Shown here piece by piece: positions 8,960 to 18,957 of a stretch of 64,000 nt of DNA (its first letter is position 1; every line of letters begins with the position of its first letter). This DNA is from CAVSWT01 sp963731745 (GTDB taxonomy: Bacteria; Bacteroidota; Ignavibacteria; Ignavibacteriales; Ignavibacteriaceae). Below the pieces are notes generated by a model, which saw nothing but the letters and a program-made list of their open reading frames with translations, was not told the origin of the DNA and did no database searches. The position numbers were made by a program, and so were the translations under genes. Where the stretch lies: positions 19,576 through 83,575 of the forward strand of contig CAVSWT010000007.1 of NCBI GenBank assembly GCA_963731745.1, in the 5' to 3' direction.

Positions 8960-8985
8960 AATTGAGCTAACTTTATCACTCAATT
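8960..8985. other. Inverted repeat in the gltA leader
   Basis: AATTGAG (8960-8966) and CTCAATT (8979-8985) pair perfectly over seven bases, followed by TTTTAAAAG. It lies in the predicted leader about 45 bases before the gltA start. It could be a weak attenuator or simply chance in AT-rich DNA. Confidence 0.25.
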
Positions 8986-9031
8986 TTTAAAAGTTTTACG
9001 GTTTAAGTAAAAGCAGAGAGGCGGAAATTAG

Positions 9032-10309
9032 ATGTCAGACATTTTTGAAAAATTATCCCAAAAAGTAAATTCGTGGCGTGATGAGGCTAAAGAGATTATT
9101 GAAAAAGGCGGCGATAAAGTTTTATCAGAAATTACAATTCAGCAGGCCTATGGAGGAATGCGGGGAGCACGTGCTTTAATTTGTGATACATCAAGAGTAC
9201 CGCAGGAGGAAGGATTAATTATAAGGGGAATTCATCTTAAAAAACTTTTAGATAAAACCCCCGAAGAAATTTATTATCTGCTTTTAACCGGTGATTTGCC
9301 GAATGAATCTGAACTTCAGAATTTAAATCAAGAATTAAAAAGTAGAAAAGAAGTCCCGCAATATGTTTGGGATGTTTTAAAAAGCATGCCTAAAAATTCC
9401 CATCCAATGACTATGCTTGACACGGCAATACTTGTTTTACAAAAGGAATCGGTCTTTGCAAAAAAATATGATGATGGATTAAAGAAAGATGAATATTGGA
9501 AAGCAACTTTAGAAGATGCACTAAATATTGTCTCTAAACTTCCTGCGATAGCAGCAGCAGTTTATAGAATAAGGTTTAATAAAGGAGAAATAATTCCGGC
9601 AGATAAAAGCATGGATTTAGCCGGCGATTATGTTCACATGCTTGGCCTTGATTCAAACAGTGATGAGTTTAAGGACTTGATGAGATTATATCTTGTAGCC
9701 CATTGCGATCATGAAGGAGGGAATGTAAGTGCATTAGCTACTCAGACTATCAATTCCGCATTATCAGATTTATATTATTCTTTATCCGGTGGATTTAATG
9801 GTTTAGCCGGGCCGCTTCATGGATTGGCAAACCAGGAAAGTCTGGGATGGATTTTGGAAATGATGGAAAAGTTCGGAGGAACTCCTACTAAAGAACAAGT
9901 TAAAGATTATGTATGGGAAACTTTGGACGCCGGTAAAGTTGTTCCAGGTTATGGCCATGCAGTTTTAAGAGTGACTGATCCTCGATTTGAAGGCTTTGTT
10001 GATTTTGGGAAAAAACATTTTCCCGATGATCCGGTTTTCTTAACTGTAACAAGATTATTTGAAGTTGTTCCGGAAGAGCTTAAAAAAATATCCAAAATTA
10101 AAAATCCATGGCCAAACGTTGATGCAGCTTCGGGCTCAATACTCTATCATTATGGTTTAACCGAGTTTTCTTATTATACAGTTTTATTTGCAGTTTCACG
10201 AAGTCTTGGATTGACAGCTCAAGCGGTTGTTAATAGAGCTTTGATGCATCCGATTATAAGACCGAAATCTATTACAACTCAATACTTGAAAGATTTGATA
10301 GCAAAATAG
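9032..10309 (+). CDS. gltA: Citrate synthase, mitochondrial-like type I
   Basis: A 425-residue citrate synthase, which condenses oxaloacetate and acetyl-CoA in the TCA cycle. The three catalytic residues are present: His263 in GPLHGLANQE, His309 in PGYGHAVLRVTDPR and Asp364 in NPWPNVDAASG. The sequence around them (KNPWPNVDA, YYTVLFAVSRSLG, RPKSITT) resembles the eukaryotic mitochondrial enzyme rather than the common hexameric type of Proteobacteria, and it lacks the N-terminal NADH-regulatory extension of that type. GAGAGGCGG before the ATG at 9032 is a good ribosome binding site. It stands alone between two non-coding gaps. Confidence 0.95.
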   Translation: MSDIFEKLSQKVNSWRDEAKEIIEKGGDKVLSEITIQQAYGGMRGARALICDTSRVPQEEGLIIRGIHLKKLLDKTPEEIYYLLLTGDLPNESELQNLNQELKSRKEVPQYVWDVLKSMPKNSHPMTMLDTAILVLQKESVFAKKYDDGLKKDEYWKATLEDALNIVSKLPAIAAAVYRIRFNKGEIIPADKSMDLAGDYVHMLGLDSNSDEFKDLMRLYLVAHCDHEGGNVSALATQTINSALSDLYYSLSGGFNGLAGPLHGLANQESLGWILEMMEKFGGTPTKEQVKDYVWETLDAGKVVPGYGHAVLRVTDPRFEGFVDFGKKHFPDDPVFLTVTRLFEVVPEELKKISKIKNPWPNVDAASGSILYHYGLTEFSYYTVLFAVSRSLGLTAQAVVNRALMHPIIRPKSITTQYLKDLIAK

Positions 10310-10362
10310 ATTTTAGGCTGTCATGGTGCCAAAGTGATAGCTGTGAAATCTTATAAAAACTT

Positions 10363-11268
10363 TTATTTTTTATCTGTTCCTTTACCTTCATTAAGATTAT
10401 CATAAAATCTCTGAGTTGGGTAAGCAAAATCGATATCTTTGTGTTTTGCGAATTCAGTTAAAATATGTTCCCAAATTTTTTCTTCCGTGGTTCTTCTTTC
10501 CCGCGGATTACACATATATCGCATAGTTAATTTTACGCCGCTGTCTTTTACAGAAGTGTAGACAATTGGGGTAAGCTTTGTATAAAATATTAAAAACTTT
10601 TTTGCTGCTTCTTTGATTTGCCTCTCTGCTTCTGCACTTAACATTATTCCATGGTGATTAACAATATCAGTTAATATTTTTTTTGCTTTTTGCCAATCGC
10701 TTTCAAAAGTTACTAACACAGCTATCTCATTCCAGATGTATTGAAAACCTGCAGTATAATTAGCTAATGGTTCAGTAAAAACCATTTGGTTTGGTATGTG
10801 TATAATCCTTCCGGTACTTTGATCAGAATCAACCCAGTTTCCAATTTCAATTACTGAAAATTGAAAAAGCCGTATGTCAATTACATCTCCCGCAGTTTTC
10901 CCTATTTGAATTCTAGCCCCAACTTTGAAAGGCTGCCTGATTAGAATAAAAGCCCATCCAACCATATCTACTAATGGGTCCTTTAGGGCTATCGCAACAC
11001 CCGCGGAAATGAGTCCCAAAAAAGTTGCCATGGATCCAAAAATTTGCAGCCAGGTGTTAAGCAGAAAAACTATAACCAAAAATACAGCAAGATATAAAGA
11101 GATTTTTTGCCACTGATAGCGCATTTTTAAATCTTGCACTTTTGTAATCAGAAATCTTCTAATTATCCGCTGAAGTATAAAAATGATTAGAACTGCAAAA
11201 ATTGATTCAAATAGTTTTGATTGGACTTCTGGAGAGAGTCCGAAATACCTTTGTAGTATATTTACCAT
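10363..11268 (-). CDS. MscS-family mechanosensitive ion channel
   Basis: About 301 residues. Membrane helices occur at roughly 18-36, 55-75 and 80-110. The last is the pore-lining, Gly/Ala-rich helix (ATFLGLISAGVAIALKDPLVDMVGW), followed by the MscS beta domain (QPFKVGARIQIG, then GRIIHIPNQMVFTEPLANY) and a C-terminal alpha/beta part. MscS channels open on membrane tension and release solutes after hypo-osmotic shock. I chose the ATG at 11268; a TTG nine bases upstream is in frame. It is convergent with gltA, with only about 50 bases between their ends and no obvious terminator. Confidence 0.9.
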   Translation of the reverse strand: MVNILQRYFGLSPEVQSKLFESIFAVLIIFILQRIIRRFLITKVQDLKMRYQWQKISLYLAVFLVIVFLLNTWLQIFGSMATFLGLISAGVAIALKDPLVDMVGWAFILIRQPFKVGARIQIGKTAGDVIDIRLFQFSVIEIGNWVDSDQSTGRIIHIPNQMVFTEPLANYTAGFQYIWNEIAVLVTFESDWQKAKKILTDIVNHHGIMLSAEAERQIKEAAKKFLIFYTKLTPIVYTSVKDSGVKLTMRYMCNPRERRTTEEKIWEHILTEFAKHKDIDFAYPTQRFYDNLNEGKGTDKK

Positions 11269-11277
11269 TAAATTCAA

Positions 11278-11546
11278 GTTAAGTTTTTAATTAAATTATT
11301 TAAATAAGATTTTTTGTAAGACAAAATATGAAATTAGAGCACTTGAAATTAATTACTTTTTTATGATCATCCATTCATTCAGAATCATATATTCCCAGAG
11401 GCGGAAAAGATTTGCATGTAATTGATTGATATTATAGCAAAATTTAACCACTAACTCAACTTTAATACTTTTTAGTGAACACTTTATTCAACAAATAAAA
11501 ATATTTCAAGATTTAATAAAAAAAATATACTAAAGTCTTAGTATAA
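11278..11546. other. Divergent intergenic region mscS-like / pyrG
   Basis: Divergent promoter region of about 320 bases in total with no gene. Only the pyrG-proximal end contains a recognisable promoter (11547-11578). No strong hairpin was seen. Confidence 0.4.
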
Positions 11547-11578
11547 ATTGTTTTTCTTATATCCTTAATCTATATTTG
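11547..11578 (+). promoter_or_regulatory. pyrG: Bacteroidota-type promoter for pyrG
   Basis: ATTG (11547-11550), exactly 20 bases, then TATATTTG (11571-11578), a full match to the TAnnTTTG -7 box. The start codon follows 17 bases later, implying a very short leader. The same spacing occurs at 27715-27746, 28167-28198 and 48921-48952. Confidence 0.5.
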
Positions 11579-11595
11579 GGAGCAAAAAAAAATTT

Positions 11596-13236
11596 ATGGC
11601 ATCTCGCAAAAAAGTTAAATTCATCTTCGTTACCGGCGGCGTTGTTTCTTCATTAGGAAAGGGGATTACAGCCTCATCTTTGGGACTTCTTCTTAAACAG
11701 CGCGGTTACAAAGTTACTATCCAAAAATTTGATCCATACATAAATGTTGACCCTGGAACGATGAATCCGTTTCAGCATGGCGAAGTTTATGTAACTGATG
11801 ACGGCGCAGAATCTGATTTGGATCTTGGTCATTATGAAAGATTTTTGGATGTTAATATGACCAAAGCCAATAACACAACAACCGGCCAAGTTTATTATGA
11901 AGTCATCTCTAAAGAACGAAGAGGTGATTATTTAGGAGCAACGGTACAGGTAATTCCGCATATTACAGACGAAATAAAACAAAGGATGATTAAGCTTGCT
12001 GAACTAGGTGAATATGATGTTATTATAACTGAGATTGGCGGAACTGTTGGTGATATTGAAAGCCTTCCTTTTATTGAAGCAATGCGGCAATTGATGCTTA
12101 TTTATGGTAAGAAAAATACTATGAATATTCATGTTACTTTGGTTCCGTACATTGCGTCTGCAGGAGAAGTTAAAACAAAACCAACTCAGCATAGCGTTAA
12201 AAATTTGCTTGAACTTGGGATTCAGCCGGATGTTTTAATTTGCCGATCAGAAAAAAGAATTGCCAAAGATTTGCGGGATAAAATTGCTTTATTCTGCAAC
12301 GTTGATTCAAAAGCAGTTATCTCAGCTTATGACTGTTCTTCAATTTATGAAGTTCCAATCGTACTTTACAAAGAAAAATTAGATCAGATTGTAATGAATA
12401 AGCTTCATTTAAATGATAGAAAAATTAAGCTTGATGATTGGGAAAATTTAGTTTCAAAAGTAAAAAATCCAACGCGAACTGTCGAGATTGCCTTAGTCGG
12501 AAAATATGTTGAACATATGGATGCTTATAAAAGCATTATGGAATCTTTTGTGCACGCCGGCGCTGAAAATAATGCAAAGGTAATTGTACGTTCTATCAGT
12601 GCAGAACAGTATGAAAAGGAAGATGCATCAAAATTATTGAATGGCGTAAGCGGTGTACTAGTGCCCGGTGGATTTGGAGAAAGAGGAATTGAAGGCAAAA
12701 TTGCCGCAGTTAGATATGCTCGTGAAAATAATATCCCATTTTTTGGTATTTGTCTTGGATTGCAATGCGCTGTTATTGAATATGCAAGAAATGTATGCGG
12801 CATTTCCAAAGCAAATAGTTCGGAATTTAAAAAGAATAGATTTAGCGTAATTGATTTAATGCCTGATCAAAAGAATATAAAAAACATGGGTGCAACTATG
12901 AGACTAGGTGCTTATCCATGTATTCTTCAGGACAACAGCGCTGCTATGAAAGCTTATAAAACTGATTACATTTCTGAAAGACATCGTCACCGATTTGAAG
13001 TGAACAATAAATTCAGAAGCATATTAAGCGAAAGAGGAATGTTATTCAGCGGGTTATCTCCCGATAGAGAATTAGTTGAAATAATTGAAATTCCATCCCA
13101 TCCATGGTTTCTCGGTTGCCAATTTCACCCTGAATTAAAATCGAGAGCAACAAAGGCACATCCATTGTTTAGAGAATTTGTGAAAGCTTCGTTAAAATAT
13201 TCGGAAGAAAATAGAACTGCGTCAAAAGATGTTTAA
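11596..13236 (+). CDS. pyrG: CTP synthase
   Basis: A 546-residue enzyme that makes CTP from UTP, ATP and glutamine, the last step of pyrimidine nucleotide synthesis. The N-terminal synthase domain (1-270) has the P-loop region GGVVSSLGKGITASSL and GGTVGDIESLPFIEA. The C-terminal class I glutamine amidotransferase domain (about 290-535) has the nucleophile Cys386 in GICLGLQ and the His/Glu pair in FHPELKSR. Length and motifs are standard. A 57-base gap separates it from the following TPR gene, and no clear terminator lies between. Confidence 0.97.
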   Translation: MASRKKVKFIFVTGGVVSSLGKGITASSLGLLLKQRGYKVTIQKFDPYINVDPGTMNPFQHGEVYVTDDGAESDLDLGHYERFLDVNMTKANNTTTGQVYYEVISKERRGDYLGATVQVIPHITDEIKQRMIKLAELGEYDVIITEIGGTVGDIESLPFIEAMRQLMLIYGKKNTMNIHVTLVPYIASAGEVKTKPTQHSVKNLLELGIQPDVLICRSEKRIAKDLRDKIALFCNVDSKAVISAYDCSSIYEVPIVLYKEKLDQIVMNKLHLNDRKIKLDDWENLVSKVKNPTRTVEIALVGKYVEHMDAYKSIMESFVHAGAENNAKVIVRSISAEQYEKEDASKLLNGVSGVLVPGGFGERGIEGKIAAVRYARENNIPFFGICLGLQCAVIEYARNVCGISKANSSEFKKNRFSVIDLMPDQKNIKNMGATMRLGAYPCILQDNSAAMKAYKTDYISERHRHRFEVNNKFRSILSERGMLFSGLSPDRELVEIIEIPSHPWFLGCQFHPELKSRATKAHPLFREFVKASLKYSEENRTASKDV

Positions 13237-13293
13237 AAAAATGTAACTATATTAATACTTTAATTTACAAAGCATTTCAAAATATTTACAATC

Positions 13294-14826
13294 TTGAAAA
13301 ATATAAAATTTAAAATTGCTGTTGCGGCTTCGTTATTCGTTATTTTAATTACTTCCCTAAATTTTGCTCAGCCGGAAATTGAAAAAAATATTTCTAAAGC
13401 ATTAGAACAATCTTATAATTTTAAATGGGAACAAGCTGAAGAAACATTAAATAAAATAATTGAAAAATATCCTGGTGATCCAAGGGGATATCATTATATG
13501 TCCGGAATTTACTTGTGGTATTATCTGGGAAGTAAGGACAAAAATGATTTTGATAAGTTCGTTGATTATTCAGATTCAGCAATAGATAAAGCTGAAAAAA
13601 TTATTGATGAAAAACCTGAAGATCAAAAAACACTTTATATATTAGGTGCTGATTATAACTACCGTGCAATTGTTTTTACCAATGCTGGAAACTTTTTGGA
13701 TGCTGCCTGGGCTACAAAAAAATCAGAATCATATTTGTCGCATCTCCTAAGTATCGATTCACTTCAGTATGATGCTTATCTTGGACTAGGTTTATATAAT
13801 TTCGCGGTTGGCCATATTCCATCGGCGTTTAATTGGGCTTTAAGTCTTGTTGGATTTGACGGTGATAAAGAAACCGGATTAAAGTATATTAAAATTGCCG
13901 CAGAGAAAGGTAAGCGAAGCAGAGTGGAAGCGGAATACTATCTTTCTCAAATTTTATCTGAAGTAATGTTTGATTATGACGGCTCCAAAAAATATATAAA
14001 AACATTAATTAAAAAATATCCTGATAATTTACTTTTTAATTATTCCTTGGCCGTTTTAGAATTGAAGCAAAGAAATTTAAAGGAGTCAGAGAAATATTTA
14101 AAAAAAATTATCAATAAAAGAGAAATTAAGTTTAAGCAGATAATTTCTTTTTCCAATTTTTTAATCGGAGATATTTTTTTCAGAAGAAACGAATTTGATT
14201 CAGCAAAAGTTTATTATGAACAATTTCTAAAAACAGCTGTAGATAAAGATTATACCGGAATCGGATCCTACAGATTAGCTTTATGTTATGAAATTACAAA
14301 AGATAGAAAATCAGCAATCAAATATTTTAATCTTGCCGGTTTTGGGAATATGGATTTAGATGATGACATTTTTGCAAAGCGTAAAAGTAACATTTATATA
14401 AAAAGAAAATTGTCGGATAATGAAATTGCAGTTTTAAAAGCATCTAATTTTATTGAAGCAGGAAAATATAAAAAATCTAAATTAATACTGGATTCAGTTT
14501 TAGCAAGCATTAAATCTGAAAAACTTAAAGCTGAAGCATATTTTTATTTAAGTGATGTTTCCTATTATTTGAACGACTTTGATTCTTCAATTGTTTATGC
14601 AGACACATTAAAAAATTTAGATGTTTCAGAGGAAACTTGGATAAAGCCGTTTTCTGATTTTAATTTGGCACGTGCTTATTATGCAATAAAGGATAATCAA
14701 AAATCTGAAGAGTATCTTGACGAGGCAGAAAATTATTCTGATTTCGATTATGAAAATAAATTAAAAAGTTTAGTAAGCGCTTTTAAGACCAAGAAACTTC
14801 CTGTTTCCAATATTTCTATCAATTAG
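13294..14826 (+). CDS. Exported tetratricopeptide-repeat protein
   Basis: A 510-residue protein with an N-terminal signal peptide (IAVAASLFVILITSLNFAQ, cleavage near residue 25) followed by TPR-like helical repeats across most of its length, for example the 34-residue style units around LGLGLYNFAVGHIPSAFNW, YYLSQILSEVMFDYDGSKKY and FYLSDVSYYLNDFDSSI. TPR proteins act as protein-binding scaffolds; nothing here names the partner. The start is a TTG at 13294, chosen because it places the hydrophobic segment at the N-terminus. It follows pyrG and precedes purN, but the content gives no metabolic link. Confidence 0.8.
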   Translation: MKNIKFKIAVAASLFVILITSLNFAQPEIEKNISKALEQSYNFKWEQAEETLNKIIEKYPGDPRGYHYMSGIYLWYYLGSKDKNDFDKFVDYSDSAIDKAEKIIDEKPEDQKTLYILGADYNYRAIVFTNAGNFLDAAWATKKSESYLSHLLSIDSLQYDAYLGLGLYNFAVGHIPSAFNWALSLVGFDGDKETGLKYIKIAAEKGKRSRVEAEYYLSQILSEVMFDYDGSKKYIKTLIKKYPDNLLFNYSLAVLELKQRNLKESEKYLKKIINKREIKFKQIISFSNFLIGDIFFRRNEFDSAKVYYEQFLKTAVDKDYTGIGSYRLALCYEITKDRKSAIKYFNLAGFGNMDLDDDIFAKRKSNIYIKRKLSDNEIAVLKASNFIEAGKYKKSKLILDSVLASIKSEKLKAEAYFYLSDVSYYLNDFDSSIVYADTLKNLDVSEETWIKPFSDFNLARAYYAIKDNQKSEEYLDEAENYSDFDYENKLKSLVSAFKTKKLPVSNISIN

Positions 14827-14887
14827 ATTTAATTGATTGTTTTTCTCTATTTAGGTAATTTTAACCACTTTTTTTACAAGAGTTTGT

Positions 14888-15520
14888 GTGAAAATAGCTG
14901 TATTTGTTTCTGGTCGAGGTTCGAACCTACAAGCTATTATTGAGTCCCAGCCTTTTCCTGACAAAGTTGGGATTAGTTTCCCGGAAAATTCAATTGAAAT
15001 AAAAGCTGTCTGCAGCGACAAGTTAGATTGCAAAGCTTTTGAAATTGCTAAGAAATTTTCAATTCCAACATTTAGTTTAGGCAATAAACCAGGCTGCATT
15101 CAATACGATAAGTTAGTCCAGAATTTCGTTGAAAATCAAATTGATTTAATTGTATTAGCGGGATTTTTAAAAATAATTCCAGGTATTCTCTTAAATAAAT
15201 TTGAAGGAAAAATAATTAATATACATCCGGCATTACTTCCGTCTTTTGGCGGACAAGGAATGTACGGGATCAATGTTCACAAAGCTGTTTTCGATTCTTC
15301 TGCAAAAGTTTCAGGTGCAACAATTCATTTTGTTGATGAAACTTATGACACTGGCAAGATAATTGCTCAAAAATGTGTGGATATTTCTACTGCTAAGTCC
15401 CCGGAAGAGATTGCTTCTATGGTTTTAGAGATTGAGCATCAGCTTCTTCCTTTTGTTATCATTAAATTTGCTGAAGATAAAGTTAAAAGAATCGATAACA
15501 GGATTATAATTGAAAATTAG
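14888..15520 (+). CDS. purN: Phosphoribosylglycinamide formyltransferase (PurN)
   Basis: A 210-residue GART, which transfers a formyl group from 10-formyl-tetrahydrofolate to glycinamide ribonucleotide (third step of purine synthesis). Visible motifs are VFVSGRGSNLQAII at the N-terminus (phosphate binding), the catalytic INIHPALLPSFGG with Asn and His, and VDETYDTGKII with the catalytic Asp. The start is a GTG at 14888. purH follows after 20 bases, giving a small purine operon. Confidence 0.95.
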   Translation: MKIAVFVSGRGSNLQAIIESQPFPDKVGISFPENSIEIKAVCSDKLDCKAFEIAKKFSIPTFSLGNKPGCIQYDKLVQNFVENQIDLIVLAGFLKIIPGILLNKFEGKIINIHPALLPSFGGQGMYGINVHKAVFDSSAKVSGATIHFVDETYDTGKIIAQKCVDISTAKSPEEIASMVLEIEHQLLPFVIIKFAEDKVKRIDNRIIIEN

Positions 15521-15540
15521 TTTCTAATTAAAATCATGGA

Positions 15541-17089
15541 ATGTGCGAATTGAAAAAACTTGCTCTTCTTAGCGTATCTGACAAAACCAAAATAGTAGAA
15601 TTAGCCAAATCTTTAATCGAATTAAATTATGAAATAATAGCAACCGGCAATACAGCTAAAATGATTTCTCAGTCGAATTTAAAAGTAACAGAGATAAGTG
15701 ACATTACAGGCTTCCCTGAAATTTTTGACGGGAGGGTGAAAACTCTTCATCCTAAAATTTTTGGTGGAATTCTTTTTAGAAGAGATAATGAATCTGATAT
15801 TAAACAAGCTGATGAAAATAAAATAATTCCAATTGATGTTGTTTGTGTTAATCTTTATCCATTTGTAAAAACTGCTGAAAATAAAAATTCAACTTTAGAA
15901 GATATAATTGAAAATATTGATATTGGCGGTCCAAGCTTAATTCGTGCAACCGCTAAAAATTTTCAATTCACTTCAATACTCACAAATCCAGATCAATATG
16001 ATTCTTTTGTGGAAGAATTAAAAAAAGGTGAAGTAAGCTTAATAACCAGAAGAAAATTAGCAGTTGAAGCTTTTGCACATACAGCAAAATATGATACTAA
16101 TATCGCGAATTTTTTAGAAGATAAATTTGAACTGCCCAAAAATGATTTTAGAATTAATTATTCAAAAGAGCATACGCTTCGATACGGAGAAAATCCTCAC
16201 CAGCAAGCAGTACTTTATGGAAATTTCAAATCTTATTTTGATGTTTTTCATGGCAAGGAATTATCATATAATAATATTTTAGATTTAGTTGCTGCTGTTG
16301 AATTAATAGAAGATATAAATAAAAATATGTTTGCCGAAGGTAAGGGCTGTTGTGCAATTATAAAACATCAAAATCCAGCAGGAGCTGCGATAGGACATGA
16401 TTCATATCGATGCTTATACTAAAGCATTAAAATGTGATCCAGTTTCTTCTTTCGGTGGAATAGTTGCTTTTACTTCCACTGTTGATGAAAAGACAGCCGA
16501 AAAGTTGAATGAAATATTTTTAGAAGTTATTTCTGCTCCTGATTACACAGAAGGAGCATTAAAAATTTTAAGTAAGAAAAGAGACCGCAGATTATTGAAG
16601 CAATTGAAATCAGTTCTAGATGATAAAGTTTATTATAAAAATATTCCGGGCGGTGCAATAGTTCAAGATTCAGATCATGCATTTTTAGATAAAAGTGCAA
16701 TTAAAAATGCAACTGATAAAAAACCAACTGAAGCTGAGTTGGAAGATTTGTATTTCGCATGGATTATTGCTAAACATACTAAATCAAATTCAATTGTGTT
16801 TGCAAAAGATAAAGTAACCTTAGGAGTTGGTGCCGGGCAAATGTCAAGATTAGATTCAGCAAAGATTGCAAATATGAAAGCAGAAGAACACGGATTAGAT
16901 TTGAAAGGCTCTGTAGCAGCATCTGATGCTTTCTTTCCATTCCCAGATACTTTGCTTAAGATAATTGAATACGGCGCTGTATCCGTAATTCAGCCGGGTG
17001 GTTCTGTTCGAGATAATGAAGTAATTGATGCGGCAAATAATAAAAATATTTCAATGATTTTTACTGGTGTAAGACACTTTAAACACTGA
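15541..17089 (+). CDS. purH: Bifunctional AICAR formyltransferase/IMP cyclohydrolase (PurH), one frameshift
   Basis: PurH carries out the last two steps of IMP synthesis. The N-terminal IMP cyclohydrolase (MGS-like) domain has ALLSVSDKTKIVELAK and GFPEIFDGRVKTLHPKIFGG. The AICAR transformylase part has YGENPHQQA, KHQNPAGAAIG and, near the end, DAFFPFPD and QPGGSVRDNEVIDAA. The frame breaks near 16408: removing one base of TATCGATGCT gives DSYDAYTKALKCDPVSSFGG and joins the two halves into a protein of normal length (about 515 residues). Because this is a core biosynthetic gene with an intact second half, a sequencing indel is the best explanation. Confidence 0.9.
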
Positions 17090-17097
17090 GAGGTTTT

Positions 17098-18123
17098 ATG
17101 GGACTTTTTGATTTTTTCTCTGCGGACATTGCCATTGATCTTGGCACTGCAAACACTCTAATTTATGTCAAAGGCAAGGGGATAGTTTTAAATGAACCTT
17201 CCATTGTAGCTTTCGATAAAAACACTAAAAGAATAATCGCGCTTGGTAACAAAGCGAAAGAGATGCAGGGTAGAGAACATAAAGAGATTAGAGTTACGCG
17301 TCCGATGCGCGACGGTGTAATTGCAGACTTTGAAATTGCCGAAGGAATGATTAGAGCTTTCATCAAAAAAGTTAGAGCCGGAGCTTTATCTAGCAGAAGA
17401 GTTGTGGTTGCTGTTCCAAGCGGAGTAACAGAAGTTGAGAAAAGAGCAGTGCGTGACAGTGCAGAACATGCCGGTGCAAAAGAAGTTCACTTAATTGCAG
17501 AACCAATGGCTGCTGCAATAGGAATTGGGATTGATGTTGAAGCTGCAGTTGGTAATATGATAATTGATATCGGCGGCGGAACTACCGAAATTGCAGTTAT
17601 TGCTTTATCTGGAATTGTAAATGAAGAATCAATTCGTATTGCAGGCGATGAAATGAATTATGCCATAATGCAGTTCTTCAAAAAAAATCATAACATCTTA
17701 ATTGGTGAAAGAACAGCAGAAGCAATTAAATGTGAAGTTGGTTCAGCGGTTCCATTAAAAGAAGAAATTACAATTCAAGTTAAAGGTAGAGATTTAGTTG
17801 GCGGTATTCCTAAAACAACCGAAGTAAGTTCAGTAGAAATTAGGGAAGCATTAAACGAAGCAGTTGTTCAGATAGTTGATGCAGTCCGTCAATCCCTTGA
17901 ACGAACTCCTCCCGAACTTTCAGCAGATATTTTGGATCGCGGTGTTATGTTAACCGGCGGCGGTGCGCTTCTAAAAGGCCTTGATGAACGAATCCGAATG
18001 GAAACAAATTTACCAGTACATGTAGCCGATGATCCTTTAACTGCAGTTGTTCGCGGTACCGGAAAAGTAATTGACAATTTGAATCACTATTCAAAAGTAT
18101 TAATTCGTAACAGAAGATATTAA
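17098..18123 (+). CDS. mreB: Rod shape-determining protein MreB
   Basis: A 341-residue bacterial actin homologue that directs lateral wall synthesis in rod-shaped cells. It has the actin-fold nucleotide motifs IDLGTANTLIYVKGKGIVL near the N-terminus, IDIGGGTTEIAVIALSG around residue 160, and LTGGGALLKGLDERI near 285. GAGAGG lies just before the ATG at 17098. It is the first gene of a tight mreB-mreC-mreD-mrdA-rodA operon and begins eight bases after purH. Confidence 0.97.
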   Translation: MGLFDFFSADIAIDLGTANTLIYVKGKGIVLNEPSIVAFDKNTKRIIALGNKAKEMQGREHKEIRVTRPMRDGVIADFEIAEGMIRAFIKKVRAGALSSRRVVVAVPSGVTEVEKRAVRDSAEHAGAKEVHLIAEPMAAAIGIGIDVEAAVGNMIIDIGGGTTEIAVIALSGIVNEESIRIAGDEMNYAIMQFFKKNHNILIGERTAEAIKCEVGSAVPLKEEITIQVKGRDLVGGIPKTTEVSSVEIREALNEAVVQIVDAVRQSLERTPPELSADILDRGVMLTGGGALLKGLDERIRMETNLPVHVADDPLTAVVRGTGKVIDNLNHYSKVLIRNRRY

Positions 18124-18956
18124 TGCTAAGATTTTTAACCCGCTTATGGGATAACTTTAAAGAATATTTAATCCTCATTGTTCTTTTAGTCATCAGTCTT
18201 CTTTTATTACCCCTTAATCAAAATTCTGAAATTAAAAAAGTTCGTGCCGTGGCTTTTGGAACCTTTGCTGCCGTTACTTCTGTAGTCACGGATTTAATCA
18301 GTACTTCCAGCTTGAAAAATGAAAATGAAAGATTAAGAAAAATAAATGCCGAGCTAATGCTAAAAGTGAATATGCTTCGGAAGTTCGGTGTACAGAATAA
18401 TGAATTAAAAAGCATGTTAAATTTTAAGGACTCAACTAAACTGCCATTGCTGCCTGCAGAGGTTGTTTCAAGATCATTAACAAAATCACAAAGCACTATA
18501 ACGTTAAATGTCGGTTTACGAGATAGTGTTCAGCCCGGAATGCCTGTATTAAATGATCATGGGCTGGTTGGAATTATTCAAGCAGTTTCCGAAGACTATT
18601 CAATCGCTCGAACATTAATGAATAGGGATTTAAAAATTACAGTTAAAGATGAACGAAGCAGAGTTGATGCAATAATGAAATGGACCGGTGAAGATTTAGT
18701 GATGATTGATGTACCCAAAACATACGATATTGAGCCTGGGGATAGAGTGGTTACATCAGAAATAAGTACATTAATTGCTAATCCCATAGCAGTTGGAGTT
18801 GTAAAAGAATTGTCAAAAGTAGAAACAGGAATTTTTAATGAAGTGAAGATTATCCCTTTCGTCGATTTCACAACCATAGAAAATGTATTTGTTCTGCAAA
18901 AAATAGAGAGCAGGGAAAAGTTAAATCTTGAACTAAATTTTTATAACCGTAAGTAA
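18123..18956 (+). CDS. mreC: Rod shape-determining protein MreC
   Basis: A 277-residue protein with one N-terminal membrane helix (about 14-30), a coiled-coil region (about 58-85, SSLKNENERLRKINAELMLK) and the periplasmic beta-barrel MreC domain (NVGLRDSVQPGMPVLNDHGLVGII onward). In the elongasome MreC connects MreB with PBP2. Its ATG overlaps the mreB stop by one base, so the two are translationally coupled. Length is normal for the family. Confidence 0.93.
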   Translation: MLRFLTRLWDNFKEYLILIVLLVISLLLLPLNQNSEIKKVRAVAFGTFAAVTSVVTDLISTSSLKNENERLRKINAELMLKVNMLRKFGVQNNELKSMLNFKDSTKLPLLPAEVVSRSLTKSQSTITLNVGLRDSVQPGMPVLNDHGLVGIIQAVSEDYSIARTLMNRDLKITVKDERSRVDAIMKWTGEDLVMIDVPKTYDIEPGDRVVTSEISTLIANPIAVGVVKELSKVETGIFNEVKIIPFVDFTTIENVFVLQKIESREKLNLELNFYNRK

Positions 18957-18957
18957 A

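Noticed and set aside
12525..12850. Two open frames overlapping pyrG on both strands
   Set aside because: pyrG is complete and well conserved through this stretch.
14665..14671. TTGGCAC inside the TPR gene, like a sigma54 -24 element
   Set aside because: It lies within a clear coding region and lacks a -12 element at the right distance.
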